A stretch of 64,000 nt of DNA from Tolypothrix sp. PCC 7712 (GCF_025860405.1 NZ_CP063785.1:8681390-8745389); one strand, 5' to 3'. Positions 18,284 through 27,649 are shown, counted from the first letter of the stretch. Notes: a model not told the origin generated them from the letters alone. Numbers and translations are program-made.

Positions 18284-19549
18284 ATGAATCTACCAAAAAT
18301 AACCGATAATCAACTCATCACGGGTGAGTGTCTTTTTTGTGGAACGGGTTTGCGCCATACCTTCGTAGATTTAGGTATGTCTCCTCCCTGCGAAAGCTAT
18401 CGCAGCCTCAAGCAGCTGAATGAAGTGGAGCCTTTTTATCCATTACACGCCTATGTCTGCGAGAATTGTCTTTTAGTTCAATTGCAAGAATACGTTAGTC
18501 CAGAAAATATTTTTAGTGACTACGCATATTTCTCTTCCTATTCTGATAGTTGGTTGAAACATGCCAAGAACTATGTTGATTTGGTAGTAGAGCGTTTCCA
18601 GTTAAATCAGCAAAGTCAGGTAATAGAAATTGCTAGTAATGATGGCTATTTACTGCAATACTTCGTTGAGAAAAATATTCCAGCATTGGGAATTGAACCA
18701 GCAGCTAATGTGGCTGAAGTAGCTATTAAAAAAGGCATTCCTACAGTTGTTAAATTTTTTGGGCAAGAAACAGCCAAAGAACAAGTTGCTAAAGGTGTCA
18801 AGGCAGATTTGTTACTGGGTAATAATGTTCTAGCTCATACACCCTATCTTAATGACTTTGTCAAAGGGATGAAAATCATCCTCAAACCGCAAGGTGTAAT
18901 TACAATGGAATTCCCTCACCTGATGCGGCTAATTGATGAAAATCAGTTTGATACTATTTATCACGAGCATTTCTCTTATTTCTCTTTCCTCACAGTAGAA
19001 AAGATTTTTGCAACTCATGGGTTAACAATTTTTGATGTGCAAGAATTGAAGAGTCATGGCGGTTCTTTAAGAATTTACGCTCGCCATACTGAAGATGATT
19101 CTCAACCTGTGAGCGAGCAAGTAATAGAACTGAAAGCCAGAGAAGAAGCTGCTGGATTTCATAAGCTAGAGTACTATTTTTCTTTTGGCGAAAAAGTCAA
19201 AGAAACTAAACGCAAGTTATTGGATTTCTTAATTCAAGCGAAGCGAGAAGGTAAATCAATTGCAGGTTACGGTGCGCCAGGGAAGGGTAATACTCTGTTA
19301 AACTATTGTGGTATCCGTACAGATTTTCTGGATTATACAGTAGACCGTAGCCCTTACAAACAAGGTCAATTTTTACCGGGTACTCATATTCCCATTTTTC
19401 ATCCTGACAAGATTCAAGAAACTAAACCAGATTATGTGCTGATTTTACCTTGGAATCTCAAGGATGAAATTATGTCACAAATTGCCTACATTCGGGATTG
19501 GGGCGGTAAATTTGTGGTGCCAATTCCAGAGGTGCAAATCTACTCTTAA
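18284..19549 (+). CDS. Zinc-binding SAM-dependent sugar C-methyltransferase
   Basis: 421 residues in three parts. The N-terminal zinc-binding domain has Cys16, Cys19, Cys59 and Cys62 (CLFC and CENC). The SAM-binding domain carries VIEIASNDGYLLQYF. The C-terminal domain contains GYGAPGKGNTLLNYCGI. This is the layout of TylCIII/NovU-type enzymes, which add a methyl branch at C-3 or C-5 of NDP-keto-sugars. It lies directly behind the SDR gene, in the same operon. A sugar with a C-methyl branch is therefore the likely product, which is inferred from family. Confidence 0.85.
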   Translation: MNLPKITDNQLITGECLFCGTGLRHTFVDLGMSPPCESYRSLKQLNEVEPFYPLHAYVCENCLLVQLQEYVSPENIFSDYAYFSSYSDSWLKHAKNYVDLVVERFQLNQQSQVIEIASNDGYLLQYFVEKNIPALGIEPAANVAEVAIKKGIPTVVKFFGQETAKEQVAKGVKADLLLGNNVLAHTPYLNDFVKGMKIILKPQGVITMEFPHLMRLIDENQFDTIYHEHFSYFSFLTVEKIFATHGLTIFDVQELKSHGGSLRIYARHTEDDSQPVSEQVIELKAREEAAGFHKLEYYFSFGEKVKETKRKLLDFLIQAKREGKSIAGYGAPGKGNTLLNYCGIRTDFLDYTVDRSPYKQGQFLPGTHIPIFHPDKIQETKPDYVLILPWNLKDEIMSQIAYIRDWGGKFVVPIPEVQIYS

Positions 19550-19561
19550 ATATTTAGTCAA

Positions 19562-19582
19562 CCCTCTGAGACAGTCAGAGGG
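19562..19582 (+). terminator. Hairpin after the C-methyltransferase gene
   Basis: CCCTCTGA-gacag-TCAGAGGG, an 8-bp stem 12 bp after the stop codon. No T-run follows, so it may be an attenuating or RNA-stabilising hairpin and not a full terminator. Confidence 0.4.
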
Positions 19583-19766
19583 CTAAATAAGATTCAAAAT
19601 AAATATACCAGCATTACTTGCAATTTTTTTAGTTAAAGAGCAGAAGATAGATGCAAACTTGCATAAAGCCAGCAAAAATTCATGACTTTTATGTAGTTCC
19701 ATAATTCTGCAAAAAATTTAAATTTTTTCTGGCAAAGCGTAAACATTAGCCAAGACGAGGTGCATA

Positions 19767-20564
19767 ATGAAAGTAGTTTTATTTTGTGGCGGTTTAGGGA
19801 CAAGAATGAGAGATTATTCGGAAAGTATTCCTAAGCCAATGGTGAATATCGGATATAGACCGATATTATGGCATGTGATGAAATATTATGCCCATTATGG
19901 ACATAAAGATTTTATTTTATGTCTAGGTTATAAAGCTGACTTAATTAAGAGCTATTTCTTAAACTATAATGAGTGGCTTTCTAATAACTTCACTTTATCT
20001 GGTGGTAGCAAAATTCAACTATTCAATCATGATATTCAAGATTGGAATATCACCTTTGTAGATACAGGTTTAACTGCGAATATTGGTCAAAGATTCAAGG
20101 CTGTGGAAGAATATTTAGAAGGCGAAGAAGTTTTCTTAGCCAACTACAGCGATGGTCTCACAGATTTGCATCTTCCTACATATATTGATAATTTTTATCG
20201 TCGCGATAAAATCGGTAGCTTTTTGTGTGTGAGACCTAGCCAAAGCTTCCATTTGGTTGACATTGGTGAGAACGATTTGGTGCAGGATCTTAAAGATGTC
20301 AAACAGCGGGAAATTTGGATTAATGGTGGATATTTTATCTTTAAGAAAGATATCTTCAAGTATATTAATTACGGTGAAGAGCTGGTGCTTGAGCCTTTCC
20401 AAAGGCTAATTGCTCAAGAACAGCTAATTGCTTACAAGTACACTGGCTTCTTTGGAGTAATGGATACTTTTAAAGAGAAGCAAGTGTTAGATGATATGTA
20501 TACTCAAGGTCATCGTCCTTGGGAAGTTTGGAGAGATAAGCAATTGGAAGTTAGCAATGCCTAA
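19767..20564 (+). CDS. rfbF: Glucose-1-phosphate cytidylyltransferase-like nucleotidyltransferase
   Basis: 265 residues beginning KVVLFCGGLGTRMRDYSESIPKPMV. This is the G-x-G-T-R plus K signature of sugar-1-phosphate nucleotidyltransferases, and the tail matches RfbF/DdhA (FKEKQVLDDMYTQGHRPWEVW). The reaction is CTP plus glucose-1-phosphate to CDP-glucose, the entry step to CDP-deoxysugars. A CDP-glucose 4,6-dehydratase (RfbG) is not next to it. The first SDR gene of the cluster might take a related role, or the gene lies elsewhere. The 217-bp gap upstream may hold its own promoter. Confidence 0.85.
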   Translation: MKVVLFCGGLGTRMRDYSESIPKPMVNIGYRPILWHVMKYYAHYGHKDFILCLGYKADLIKSYFLNYNEWLSNNFTLSGGSKIQLFNHDIQDWNITFVDTGLTANIGQRFKAVEEYLEGEEVFLANYSDGLTDLHLPTYIDNFYRRDKIGSFLCVRPSQSFHLVDIGENDLVQDLKDVKQREIWINGGYFIFKKDIFKYINYGEELVLEPFQRLIAQEQLIAYKYTGFFGVMDTFKEKQVLDDMYTQGHRPWEVWRDKQLEVSNA

Positions 20565-20607
20565 CATTACTAAATTTTTCGGCTAGCAGTTAAGAGTTCA
20601 GTATGAG

Positions 20608-20634
20608 TTTTGGGTGAGAAATTCTCACCCAAAA
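20608..20634. terminator. Perfect 13-bp hairpin after the cytidylyltransferase gene
   Basis: TTTTGGGTGAGAA-a-TTCTCACCCAAAA. The stem is T-rich on one side and A-rich on the other. It could terminate transcription from the left or stabilise the 3' end. Confidence 0.5.
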
Positions 20635-20726
20635 TATCTAACAATCCAGGCAAGAATCATAATATGTTGGCAATGACTACCAAATATAAGTTTCCTAAGT
20701 TTTTACAAATTAGATAGGGTTAATAT

Positions 20727-21380
20727 ATGCTCAAAATTAGCTTTGATAAAACAGCCGAATCTGAGTATAAAATTCTCTGTCTGGGTGCTCATTGCGATGA
20801 TATTGAAATTGGGTGTGGCGGCACAATTTTAAAGCTGATAGAAAATTACAAAAATGTGGTTATCTATTGGGTAGTATTTAGTTCTAATGAACAAAGAGCC
20901 ACAGAAGCCAAGAAAAGTGCTAGTATATTTTTAAAAGAAGTACAGTCCCAGAAAATTATTATTAAAGAGTTCCGAGATGGGTTTTTGCCTTTTCACGGAA
21001 TAGAAGTGAAAGAATGCTTTGAGCAGTTAAAGCAAGAATTTTCACCAGATTTAATTTTTACGCATTATAGAGACGATCGCCATCAAGATCATCGCTTAAT
21101 TTCTGATTTAACTTGGAATACCTTTAGAAATCATTTGATTTTGGAATATGAAATCCCCAAGTATGATGGTGACTTGGGAATTCCTAATTTCTTTGTGCAT
21201 TTAGATGAAGGTATCTGTCGGCGCAAAATTCAGTATCTTCAGGATGCATTTGCTACGCAGAATAATAAACAATGGTTTACCGATGAAACTTTCCGTTCCA
21301 TCTTAAGAATCCGAGGAATTGAATCTAATTCACCGGGTAATTATGCTGAAGCTTTCTACTGTCGCAAAATATTTCTTTAA
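20727..21380 (+). CDS. PIG-L (LmbE-like) zinc deacetylase
   Basis: 217 residues with the zinc site AHCDD (22-25 region) and the distal HQDH (119-122). These are the motifs of PIG-L-type N-acetylglucosaminyl deacetylases, which remove acetyl groups from GlcNAc conjugates or other amides. Its place in a sugar cluster suggests that it deacetylates an amino-sugar intermediate or the finished glycan. The substrate is unknown. It is 162 bp from the preceding gene and 35 bp from the next. Confidence 0.8.
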   Translation: MLKISFDKTAESEYKILCLGAHCDDIEIGCGGTILKLIENYKNVVIYWVVFSSNEQRATEAKKSASIFLKEVQSQKIIIKEFRDGFLPFHGIEVKECFEQLKQEFSPDLIFTHYRDDRHQDHRLISDLTWNTFRNHLILEYEIPKYDGDLGIPNFFVHLDEGICRRKIQYLQDAFATQNNKQWFTDETFRSILRIRGIESNSPGNYAEAFYCRKIFL

Positions 21381-21415
21381 TCTCACTTTTTATAAAAATA
21401 TTTGTAACCAAATAC

Positions 21416-21973
21416 ATGATTTTCACTGAAACGAAGCTACAAGGGGCATTCATTATTGACTTAGAGTTAAAACAAGATAGTCGTGGTTTTTTTGCTCGGA
21501 CTTTTTGCATCAATGAATTTGAGGCTCATGGTCTAAAAGCCACAATTGCTCAATGCAATGTATCTTTTAACCATAAGCAAGGGACACTGCGGGGAATGCA
21601 TTATCAAACTCCTCCTTCCCAGGAAACCAAATTAGTCCGTTGTATCCACGGCGCTATCTATGATGTGATTATCGATTTACGCCCAGAATCTCCGACCTAT
21701 TTATCGCATATTGGTGTGGAGTTAACTGCAGAAAATCGGCGTGGGTTATACATCCCAGATAGATTTGCTCACGGTTTTCAAACCTTAACTGATGATACAG
21801 AAGTGATGTATCAGATGGGCGATTTTTATGCGCCAGAATATTCCACAGGCTACCGCTACGATGACCCAGCTTTTGGAATTGTCTGGCCTTTACCGATTAG
21901 TGAAATTTCCGAAAAGGATCTTGCTTGGAATTTATTTGAGCAGAAAAATATCGGGACACTGGCGGGAAGATAA
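21416..21973 (+). CDS. rfbC: dTDP-4-dehydrorhamnose 3,5-epimerase-like (RmlC family)
   Basis: A 185-residue cupin with the RmlC signatures GTLRGMHYQ (His62), HGAIYDVIIDLRP and IPDRFAHGFQTL. The usual family length is about 180. It epimerises C-3 and/or C-5 of NDP-4-keto-6-deoxy sugars. In this cluster it would act before or after the C-methyltransferase. Whether the nucleotide is dTDP or CDP cannot be told from sequence alone. Confidence 0.85.
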   Translation: MIFTETKLQGAFIIDLELKQDSRGFFARTFCINEFEAHGLKATIAQCNVSFNHKQGTLRGMHYQTPPSQETKLVRCIHGAIYDVIIDLRPESPTYLSHIGVELTAENRRGLYIPDRFAHGFQTLTDDTEVMYQMGDFYAPEYSTGYRYDDPAFGIVWPLPISEISEKDLAWNLFEQKNIGTLAGR

Positions 21974-22234
21974 AGCTTTTCAGCTGCAATGCTGAGATGT
22001 GTGGCTATTTGCAACCAGCATTAGGTAGCAATAGTTACAAGATAAAAGCAGGGATACTTTACCCTGCAAAAATTCATCAATCAACGGGTGCAAGCTTGGG
22101 AGTATGCAAACATTTTTCACTGTTTGCATAGCTGGTGACGCTGACTACTTATCTGGATAGCAATTTAATGTAAGGCTGCATATTCATGGCCTCATACTGT
22201 TTCACTTGAAGCGTGAGACGAGTAGGTGGGTAGA

Positions 22235-22255
22235 GGGTTGAGCAATGCTCAACCC
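22235..22255. repeat. Palindromic repeat GGGTTGAGCA-a-TGCTCAACCC
   Basis: A perfect 10-bp inverted repeat in the 467-bp gap (21974-22440) between the epimerase and dioxygenase genes, flanked by TAGA and CTAC. Apart from it, the gap shows no gene. It may separate the cluster into two transcripts. Confidence 0.6.
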
Positions 22256-22440
22256 CTACCAACAATCTATCAGTCTCAGGATTTTTGTGAATGGGTATCA
22301 GATTGGCAAGCACTGGCGCTATCTATGATGCGTCTACTGTTTAGCCTACCTATCTAAGGGTCACGAGCTGCATCTTTATATCAAGTTCCCATAGGTAAGT
22401 AATTTTTTAGAGAACTTGGTGTGAACATAAGGAACATAAA

Positions 22441-23343
22441 ATGAACACAATCTATTTCGATTCACATATCAATGATGATATTAGAAGGGCACATCTCTAC
22501 AACGGACAAATCTTTGTCTATTCTCCTTCTAAAAGCGCGATCGCTCTTTGTGAGTTTGCGCGGGAAATGGCGGAAGCAGCCTTTGCACCTTTAGATCCAA
22601 TCACAGCACAGCATAGTTTACCTGTGGAGAAGTACGTTGAGATTTTGGCAAAACTCAAACCCGCTTTTATCCATCACCCAAAATCCAAAGAACTCATCCA
22701 AGGGATTTTGGAGGAAAATGGCTGCGATTTGAGTAAAACCTATTTTGATGTACCACGCTTAAGGACAGCAACCAGCGATGGTTATCTAACTGCTGGAATT
22801 GCTTACGCTTTCCATCCCCATCGTGATACTTGGTACTCTGCACCGCAATCCCAAATCAACTGGTGGTTACCTGTATATGATGTGACAGCAGAAAATGTCA
22901 TGGCATTTCATCCGCGCTACTGGAACGAGCCAGTGAAAAATAGTTCTCGAGACTATAACTACGCAAAGTGGAATCGAGAAAGCCGCAAAAATGCTGCCCA
23001 GCATATTAAAAAAGATACACGCAAGCAACCCCACGCCGAAGAACTTTTAGAAATAGAACCACAATTACGGGTGGTTACCAAAGTTGGCGGAATGATTCTC
23101 TTTTCTGGCGCGCAGATGCATTCAACTGTACCAAATACATCCGGTTACACCCGCTTTAGCATTGATTTTAGAACTGTGCATCTAGATGATGCGATCGCCA
23201 GAAGGGGTGCGCCAAATATCGATTCCGACTGTACAGGTACTTCTTTAGGAGACTTTTTAAGAGGTACTGACTTTTCGCGGATTTCTGAAGATTTAGTGGC
23301 TCGCTATGACACCCCAGTAAGAGAAGAGTGCTTGGTTTCGTAG
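22441..23343 (+). CDS. 2-oxoglutarate/Fe(II)-dependent oxygenase-like protein
   Basis: 300 residues. The Fe(II) triad is visible as His127-x-Asp129 (HPHRDTW) and distal His227, and the 2-oxoglutarate-binding Arg is Arg238 (MHSTVPNTSGYTRFSIDFR). The spacing fits the double-stranded beta-helix oxygenases of the phytanoyl-CoA (PhyH) type. It would hydroxylate or desaturate a cluster intermediate. It is followed after 51 bp by the aminotransferase gene. I do not know a characterised homologue. Confidence 0.7.
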   Translation: MNTIYFDSHINDDIRRAHLYNGQIFVYSPSKSAIALCEFAREMAEAAFAPLDPITAQHSLPVEKYVEILAKLKPAFIHHPKSKELIQGILEENGCDLSKTYFDVPRLRTATSDGYLTAGIAYAFHPHRDTWYSAPQSQINWWLPVYDVTAENVMAFHPRYWNEPVKNSSRDYNYAKWNRESRKNAAQHIKKDTRKQPHAEELLEIEPQLRVVTKVGGMILFSGAQMHSTVPNTSGYTRFSIDFRTVHLDDAIARRGAPNIDSDCTGTSLGDFLRGTDFSRISEDLVARYDTPVREECLVS

Positions 23344-23394
23344 TTTCGTGGTGCGATCGCCTATTCAAATTAAATCCCCATTAAGGAAAAACCG

Positions 23395-24735
23395 ATGACC
23401 TTAGCTGATTTTAAACCCTCAACTACTCAGTCTTTTGCACAGTCCAAAGTTTTACAAAAAAAGAGCCACGCGTTAATTCCTGGTGGCGCTCATACTTACG
23501 CTAAAGGTGATGACCAATTTCCCGAAGATGCACCAGGCTTTATTGTAAAAGGTAATGGGTGTCATGTCTGGGATGTTGATGGTAATGAATTTATTGAATA
23601 TGGCATGGGTTTGCGTGCCATTACTTTAGGACACGCTTATCCGGCTGTGGTAGAAGCAGCGTATCAGCAAATGCTGTTGGGTAATAACTTTACCCGTCCG
23701 GCAACCATTGAAGTAGAATGTGCTGAACAGCTTCTGAGTTGGGTTCCTGGCGCAGAAATGGTGAAATTTGCCAAGGATGGCTCAACGGTAACTACAGCCG
23801 CAATTACTCTGGCTAGAGCATATACAGGAAGGGATATGGTGGCTATTTGTGGCGATCATCCCTTCTTTTCCTATAATGACTGGTTTATTGGCAGCACTCC
23901 CATGTCTGCGGGGATTCCCCAAGTGGTTCAAGATTTGACAGTGAAATTCACTTTTAATGATATTGAAAGTGTCAAAACTCTGTTTGCAAATCATCCCGGA
24001 AAGATTGCTTGTGTCATTTTAGAACCCGCTAAATATGAACATCCAGCCAACGGTTTTCTTTATGAGTTACAAAAACTCTGTCAGGAAAATGGCGCAATTT
24101 TCATCTTAGATGAGATGATTACTGGCTTCCGTTGGGCTGGTGGGAATGCCCAAAACTGCTACAATATCGTTCCCGACTTATCGACATTTGGTAAAAGCAT
24201 GGGTAATGGTTTTGCGGTTTCCGCACTGGCTGGGAAACGCGAAATCATGGAATTAGGCGGAATTTATCACGATAAAGAGCGCGTATTTCTGCTATCTACT
24301 ACCCACGGAGCCGAAAACCACGCCTTAGCTGCAGCGATCGCGACTATGAACACTTTCCGGACAGAAGGTGTAATAGAGTATCTGTATCAGCAAGGAGAAA
24401 GATTATCTAAGGGGATTAAGCAAGCGATCGCAGCTTATGGAGTGGAAGATTACTTCCAAATTGCGGGGCTTCCTTGCAATTTAGTTTATGGCACTCGCGA
24501 CCAAAATCAACAACCATCCCAAGCATTTAGAACTCTCTTTATGCAAGAAACTATTAAACGCGGGTTGATTTTACCTTCTTTGGTTGTGAGTTTCTCCCAT
24601 AGTAATGAAGATATTGATTTCACAATTGATGCAATTGGCGAAGCTTTAAAGGTTTACCGCCAAGCTCTAGAATATGGAATTGATGAGTATCTAATTGGCC
24701 GTCCAGTTAAACCTGTGTTTAGAAAATATTGTTAG
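23395..24735 (+). CDS. Class III PLP aminotransferase resembling glutamate-1-semialdehyde aminomutase
   Basis: 446 residues. PLP-binding features are Asp239 in ILDEMITGFR and the Schiff-base Lys267 in STFGKSMGNG. It resembles HemL but differs at the active-site glycines, and it sits inside a sugar cluster, not with tetrapyrrole genes. It probably transaminates, or isomerises an amino group on, a sugar or side-chain substrate. It is not likely to be the housekeeping hemL. Start ATG follows TAAGGAAAAACCG. It is probably cotranscribed with the dioxygenase gene. Confidence 0.8.
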   Translation: MTLADFKPSTTQSFAQSKVLQKKSHALIPGGAHTYAKGDDQFPEDAPGFIVKGNGCHVWDVDGNEFIEYGMGLRAITLGHAYPAVVEAAYQQMLLGNNFTRPATIEVECAEQLLSWVPGAEMVKFAKDGSTVTTAAITLARAYTGRDMVAICGDHPFFSYNDWFIGSTPMSAGIPQVVQDLTVKFTFNDIESVKTLFANHPGKIACVILEPAKYEHPANGFLYELQKLCQENGAIFILDEMITGFRWAGGNAQNCYNIVPDLSTFGKSMGNGFAVSALAGKREIMELGGIYHDKERVFLLSTTHGAENHALAAAIATMNTFRTEGVIEYLYQQGERLSKGIKQAIAAYGVEDYFQIAGLPCNLVYGTRDQNQQPSQAFRTLFMQETIKRGLILPSLVVSFSHSNEDIDFTIDAIGEALKVYRQALEYGIDEYLIGRPVKPVFRKYC

Positions 24736-24767
24736 GGAGTTCCAAGGAAAAAATATTCCATTGATAT

Positions 24768-24809
24768 TGTTGACTGTTGACTGTTGACTGTTGACTGTTG
24801 ACTGTTGAC
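24768..24809 (+). repeat. STRR heptamer (TGTTGAC)x6
   Basis: Six perfect TGTTGAC units plus a partial seventh, between the aminotransferase and peptidase genes. The same heptamer, inverted, is inside the first gene of the window at 645. Confidence 0.95.
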
Positions 24810-24919
24810 TGTGAACCGTCAACGAATTGAACAGTTTAAACGCTAAATTATGTAAGGGCACAACATTGTTGTGCCTCTACTGTGTTGATTAAAAATGAGA
24901 TTATCCCAGGGAAATTATC

Positions 24920-26257
24920 ATGGTAAATCTTCAAGAACCTGTAGAAACCAAGCTAGAAACGGCTGTAAACAGCAGTGATATAGCTCAAGAAATATATCAA
25001 TTAATTACTGAACTTTATCCTATCTGCCGCAGTATTACAGGTGATGGGTTTAGAAAAACTCTCAAGATTCTGCAACAGCATATTCCGCTATCGGTGCATG
25101 AAGTACCAACGGGAACTGAGGTTTTTGATTGGAAAGTGCCTAAAGAATGGAATATTAAAGATGCTTATATTAAAAACTCTCAAGGTGAAAAGATTGTAGA
25201 TTTTGCAAATTTAAATTTACACGTTGTTAATTACAGTATTCCGGTACATCAAAAGATATCCCTTGATGAATTAAAATCACATTTATTTACACTTCCAGAT
25301 TATCCGGATTGGGTTCCTTATCGGACTTCCTATTACAAAGAAAGTTGGGGATTTTGTCTCAGTCATAATCAGTTTTTACAACTGCAAGATGAAGAATATG
25401 AAGTATGTATTGATTCATCTTTAGAACCGGGACATCTTACCTATGGTGAGTATTTTATTCCCGGAGCCAGCAGCGAGGAAGTGTTAATTTCTTGTCACGC
25501 CTGTCATCCTTCGCTGTGCAATGATAATCTTTCGGGAATTGCGATCGCAATTTTTCTCGCTAAACAACTCAGCCAAACTAAAAATCACTATTCTTATCGG
25601 TTTGTTTTTATACCGGGAACTATTGGTTCAATTACTTGGCTGTCTGTAAATGAAGCAAATGTGCATCGCATCAAACATGGTTTAGTTTTAACTTGTTTGG
25701 GAGATGCGGGTAACTTTACTTACAAAAAAAGCCGTAGAGGTAATACCGAAATTGATGAGATTGTCGGTTATGTGCTGAAAAATTCTGGTCACGATTATAA
25801 AATTATTGACTTCTTTCCCTATGGTTATGATGAGCGACAATATTGCTCACCAGGCTTTAATTTAGCTGTAGGTTGCTTTATGCGATCGCCTCATGGTAGC
25901 TTCCCGGAATATCACACTTCAGCCGATAATTTGGACTTTGTGAAACCGCAATCTCTGGCTGATTCATTTGCTCAATGTGTTTCGATATTAAATATTCTTG
26001 ATAGTAATCAAGTTTACGTTAATCAGAAACCCAAATGTGAGCCACAGTTAGGGAAAAGAGGTTTATATCGGTCAGTTGGTGGGCAAAAAGATAGCGGATT
26101 AAATGAAATGGCTATTTTGTGGGTTTTGAATTTAGCTGATGGCGAGCATACTCTGCTAGATATTGCTAAAAGGTCGGGAATGCCGTTTGATGATGTTAAA
26201 ACTGCGGCGGATAGATTATCGCAAACTGATTTATTAAAACTCGCGGCTAGTGATTGA
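24920..26257 (+). CDS. DUF4910/M28-like zinc aminopeptidase-type protein of a glycan cluster
   Basis: 445 residues. The central M28-like metallopeptidase region shows SCHACHPSLCNDNLSG (candidate zinc-binding His and Asp) and, later, HGSFPEYHTSADN. A DUF2172-like insertion lies before it. A C-terminal winged-helix-like segment (about 385-440, MAILWVLNLADGEHTLLDIAKRSG) is typical of DUF4910 proteins. Proteins of this type are repeatedly found in polysaccharide and LPS clusters, and their substrate is unresolved. Cleavage of an amide on a sugar is more likely here than general proteolysis. It is the last gene of the sugar cluster. Confidence 0.75.
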   Translation: MVNLQEPVETKLETAVNSSDIAQEIYQLITELYPICRSITGDGFRKTLKILQQHIPLSVHEVPTGTEVFDWKVPKEWNIKDAYIKNSQGEKIVDFANLNLHVVNYSIPVHQKISLDELKSHLFTLPDYPDWVPYRTSYYKESWGFCLSHNQFLQLQDEEYEVCIDSSLEPGHLTYGEYFIPGASSEEVLISCHACHPSLCNDNLSGIAIAIFLAKQLSQTKNHYSYRFVFIPGTIGSITWLSVNEANVHRIKHGLVLTCLGDAGNFTYKKSRRGNTEIDEIVGYVLKNSGHDYKIIDFFPYGYDERQYCSPGFNLAVGCFMRSPHGSFPEYHTSADNLDFVKPQSLADSFAQCVSILNILDSNQVYVNQKPKCEPQLGKRGLYRSVGGQKDSGLNEMAILWVLNLADGEHTLLDIAKRSGMPFDDVKTAADRLSQTDLLKLAASD

Positions 26258-26324
26258 TAGGATAGGGTGTCAAGGGTCAAAAGTCAAAAGTCAAAATATG
26301 GGCTTTTGATACATTAATTTTTTC

Positions 26325-26608
26325 ACTTCTAATACAACTAATTAGAGGGCAAGGAAGTGCCCAGTTGTGTCAACTTTACGTGAAACCCGCTCTTGTTCAA
26401 GGTTTCGCCCTCACCCCCAGCCCCTCTCCCACGGGGAGAAGGGAGCAAGAGATTTAGTTCCCCTTCTCCTGCGGGAGAAGGGGTTAGGGGATGAGGGCGC
26501 GAGGTATTTGTACAACGCCTGCCCTATATAGCTTTTAGCTGAAGTTGACACCAATGGGCAGTGCCTTGCCCCTACAATTTGTCGCATGATTTTTTTTAAA
26601 ATTGGTAT
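26325..26608. repeat. Composite palindromic repeat, copy B
   Basis: The inner module (about 26365-26552, GTGTCAACTTTACG to AAGTTGACACC) lies within outer arms GGGCAAGGAAGTGCCC and GGGCAGTGCCTTGCCCC. The outer element ends with AAATTGGTAT. The left outer end is diverged. The right end overlaps the stop codon of the following minus-strand ldcA gene. Just upstream, at 26276-26296, are three GTCAAAA heptamers. Confidence 0.85.
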
Positions 26609-27627
26609 TAAATTACGGCTGATTCTAACATTTGAATTGTGCCTAAATTGGCATCAATTTCTACTGACAAACCTACTGGCACGGTAAATTTATTTTTAAT
26701 GTGACCAATCATTGAACCGTACCAAGCAGGAATATTTAACGGGCGGATGTGGTCTTGTAAGACTTGCATTAAAGTAAAATTTGGGGCATCACCAAGACTA
26801 CAATCGGTGCATTGGGCAAAAATAAAACCAGCAATTTGATTAAGTATGCCAGCATTTTTTAATTGTGTAAGCATTCGGTCTACACGATAAATATCTTCGC
26901 TGATTTCTTCAATAAATAAAATGCTGTTGTGCCAAGCCGGAAGGTACATTGAACCGATCATTGCTGAGAGGACAGATAGGTTACCGCCGACAAGTTTACC
27001 TCTGGCTTTTCCTGGGGTAATTATTTCTATTTTCACTTCCCCAGGGGTGGGATTTTGCATGGTGACGGCTTCTTGATTAAAGAGAATGCGCCGAAAGTAA
27101 TCTACAGTAAACTGATTCCAGGTAGAGGTGGCAACTGGGCCATGAAAAGTAATTAAGCGACTGCGGGCATTAATTGCTAATAATAAAGATGTAATATCAC
27201 TGTATCCCAGCAAGATTTTGGGATGATTGCGAATATTAGTGTAATTCAGCCAAGGTAAGAGACGATTGCAACCCCAACCGCCACGCATAGCAATAATAGC
27301 TTTTACCGATGGATCGGCAAACATCGAGTTTAAATCAAAAGCGCGATCGCGATCCTTCCCGGCTAAGTAACCATAACGATCCAAAATATGCTTTCCTAAC
27401 TTCACTTTCAGCCCTAAATCTGCAAGGTTACGCTGTGCAGTGGCTATATCTTCGCTGTCAACGGTACTGGCTGGGGCGATTAATCCCACAGTATCGCCAA
27501 TTTGCAGATGAGGTGGTTTCAGGGTGCTATTGCGAGATAATTGACCTTGGGCTGTAAACAGTGGTACCTGGGTGGCTAAAGTGGCTAACCCAACGCTGGT
27601 AAGAAATTTTCGGCGGTTGATGTGCAT
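26608..27627 (-). CDS. ldcA: LD-carboxypeptidase (peptidase S66), Tat-type signal
   Basis: 339 residues. A twin-arginine-like leader (MHINRRKFLTSVGLATLATQ) precedes the S66 domain. The nucleophile is Ser143 in GYSDIT, with the family motifs AMRGGWGCNRLL, FIEEISEDIYRVDRM and GHIKNKFTVPVG. The enzyme releases the terminal D-Ala from murein tetrapeptides during peptidoglycan recycling. E. coli LdcA is cytoplasmic, so a predicted exported form is notable. The stop codon shares bases with the end of repeat copy B. The start is only 22 bp from the divergent start of the next gene. Confidence 0.85.
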   Translation of the reverse strand: MHINRRKFLTSVGLATLATQVPLFTAQGQLSRNSTLKPPHLQIGDTVGLIAPASTVDSEDIATAQRNLADLGLKVKLGKHILDRYGYLAGKDRDRAFDLNSMFADPSVKAIIAMRGGWGCNRLLPWLNYTNIRNHPKILLGYSDITSLLLAINARSRLITFHGPVATSTWNQFTVDYFRRILFNQEAVTMQNPTPGEVKIEIITPGKARGKLVGGNLSVLSAMIGSMYLPAWHNSILFIEEISEDIYRVDRMLTQLKNAGILNQIAGFIFAQCTDCSLGDAPNFTLMQVLQDHIRPLNIPAWYGSMIGHIKNKFTVPVGLSVEIDANLGTIQMLESAVI

Positions 27628-27649
27628 AAATTAGGGATGGGAGAAAGTT

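Noticed and set aside
23395..24735. Housekeeping hemL (glutamate-1-semialdehyde aminomutase)
   Set aside because: The location within a sugar cluster and the altered loop after the PLP lysine argue for a specialised paralogue.
24768..24809. Tandem heptamers as a possible CRISPR array
   Set aside because: Units are contiguous 7-mers without spacers, and no cas genes are nearby.
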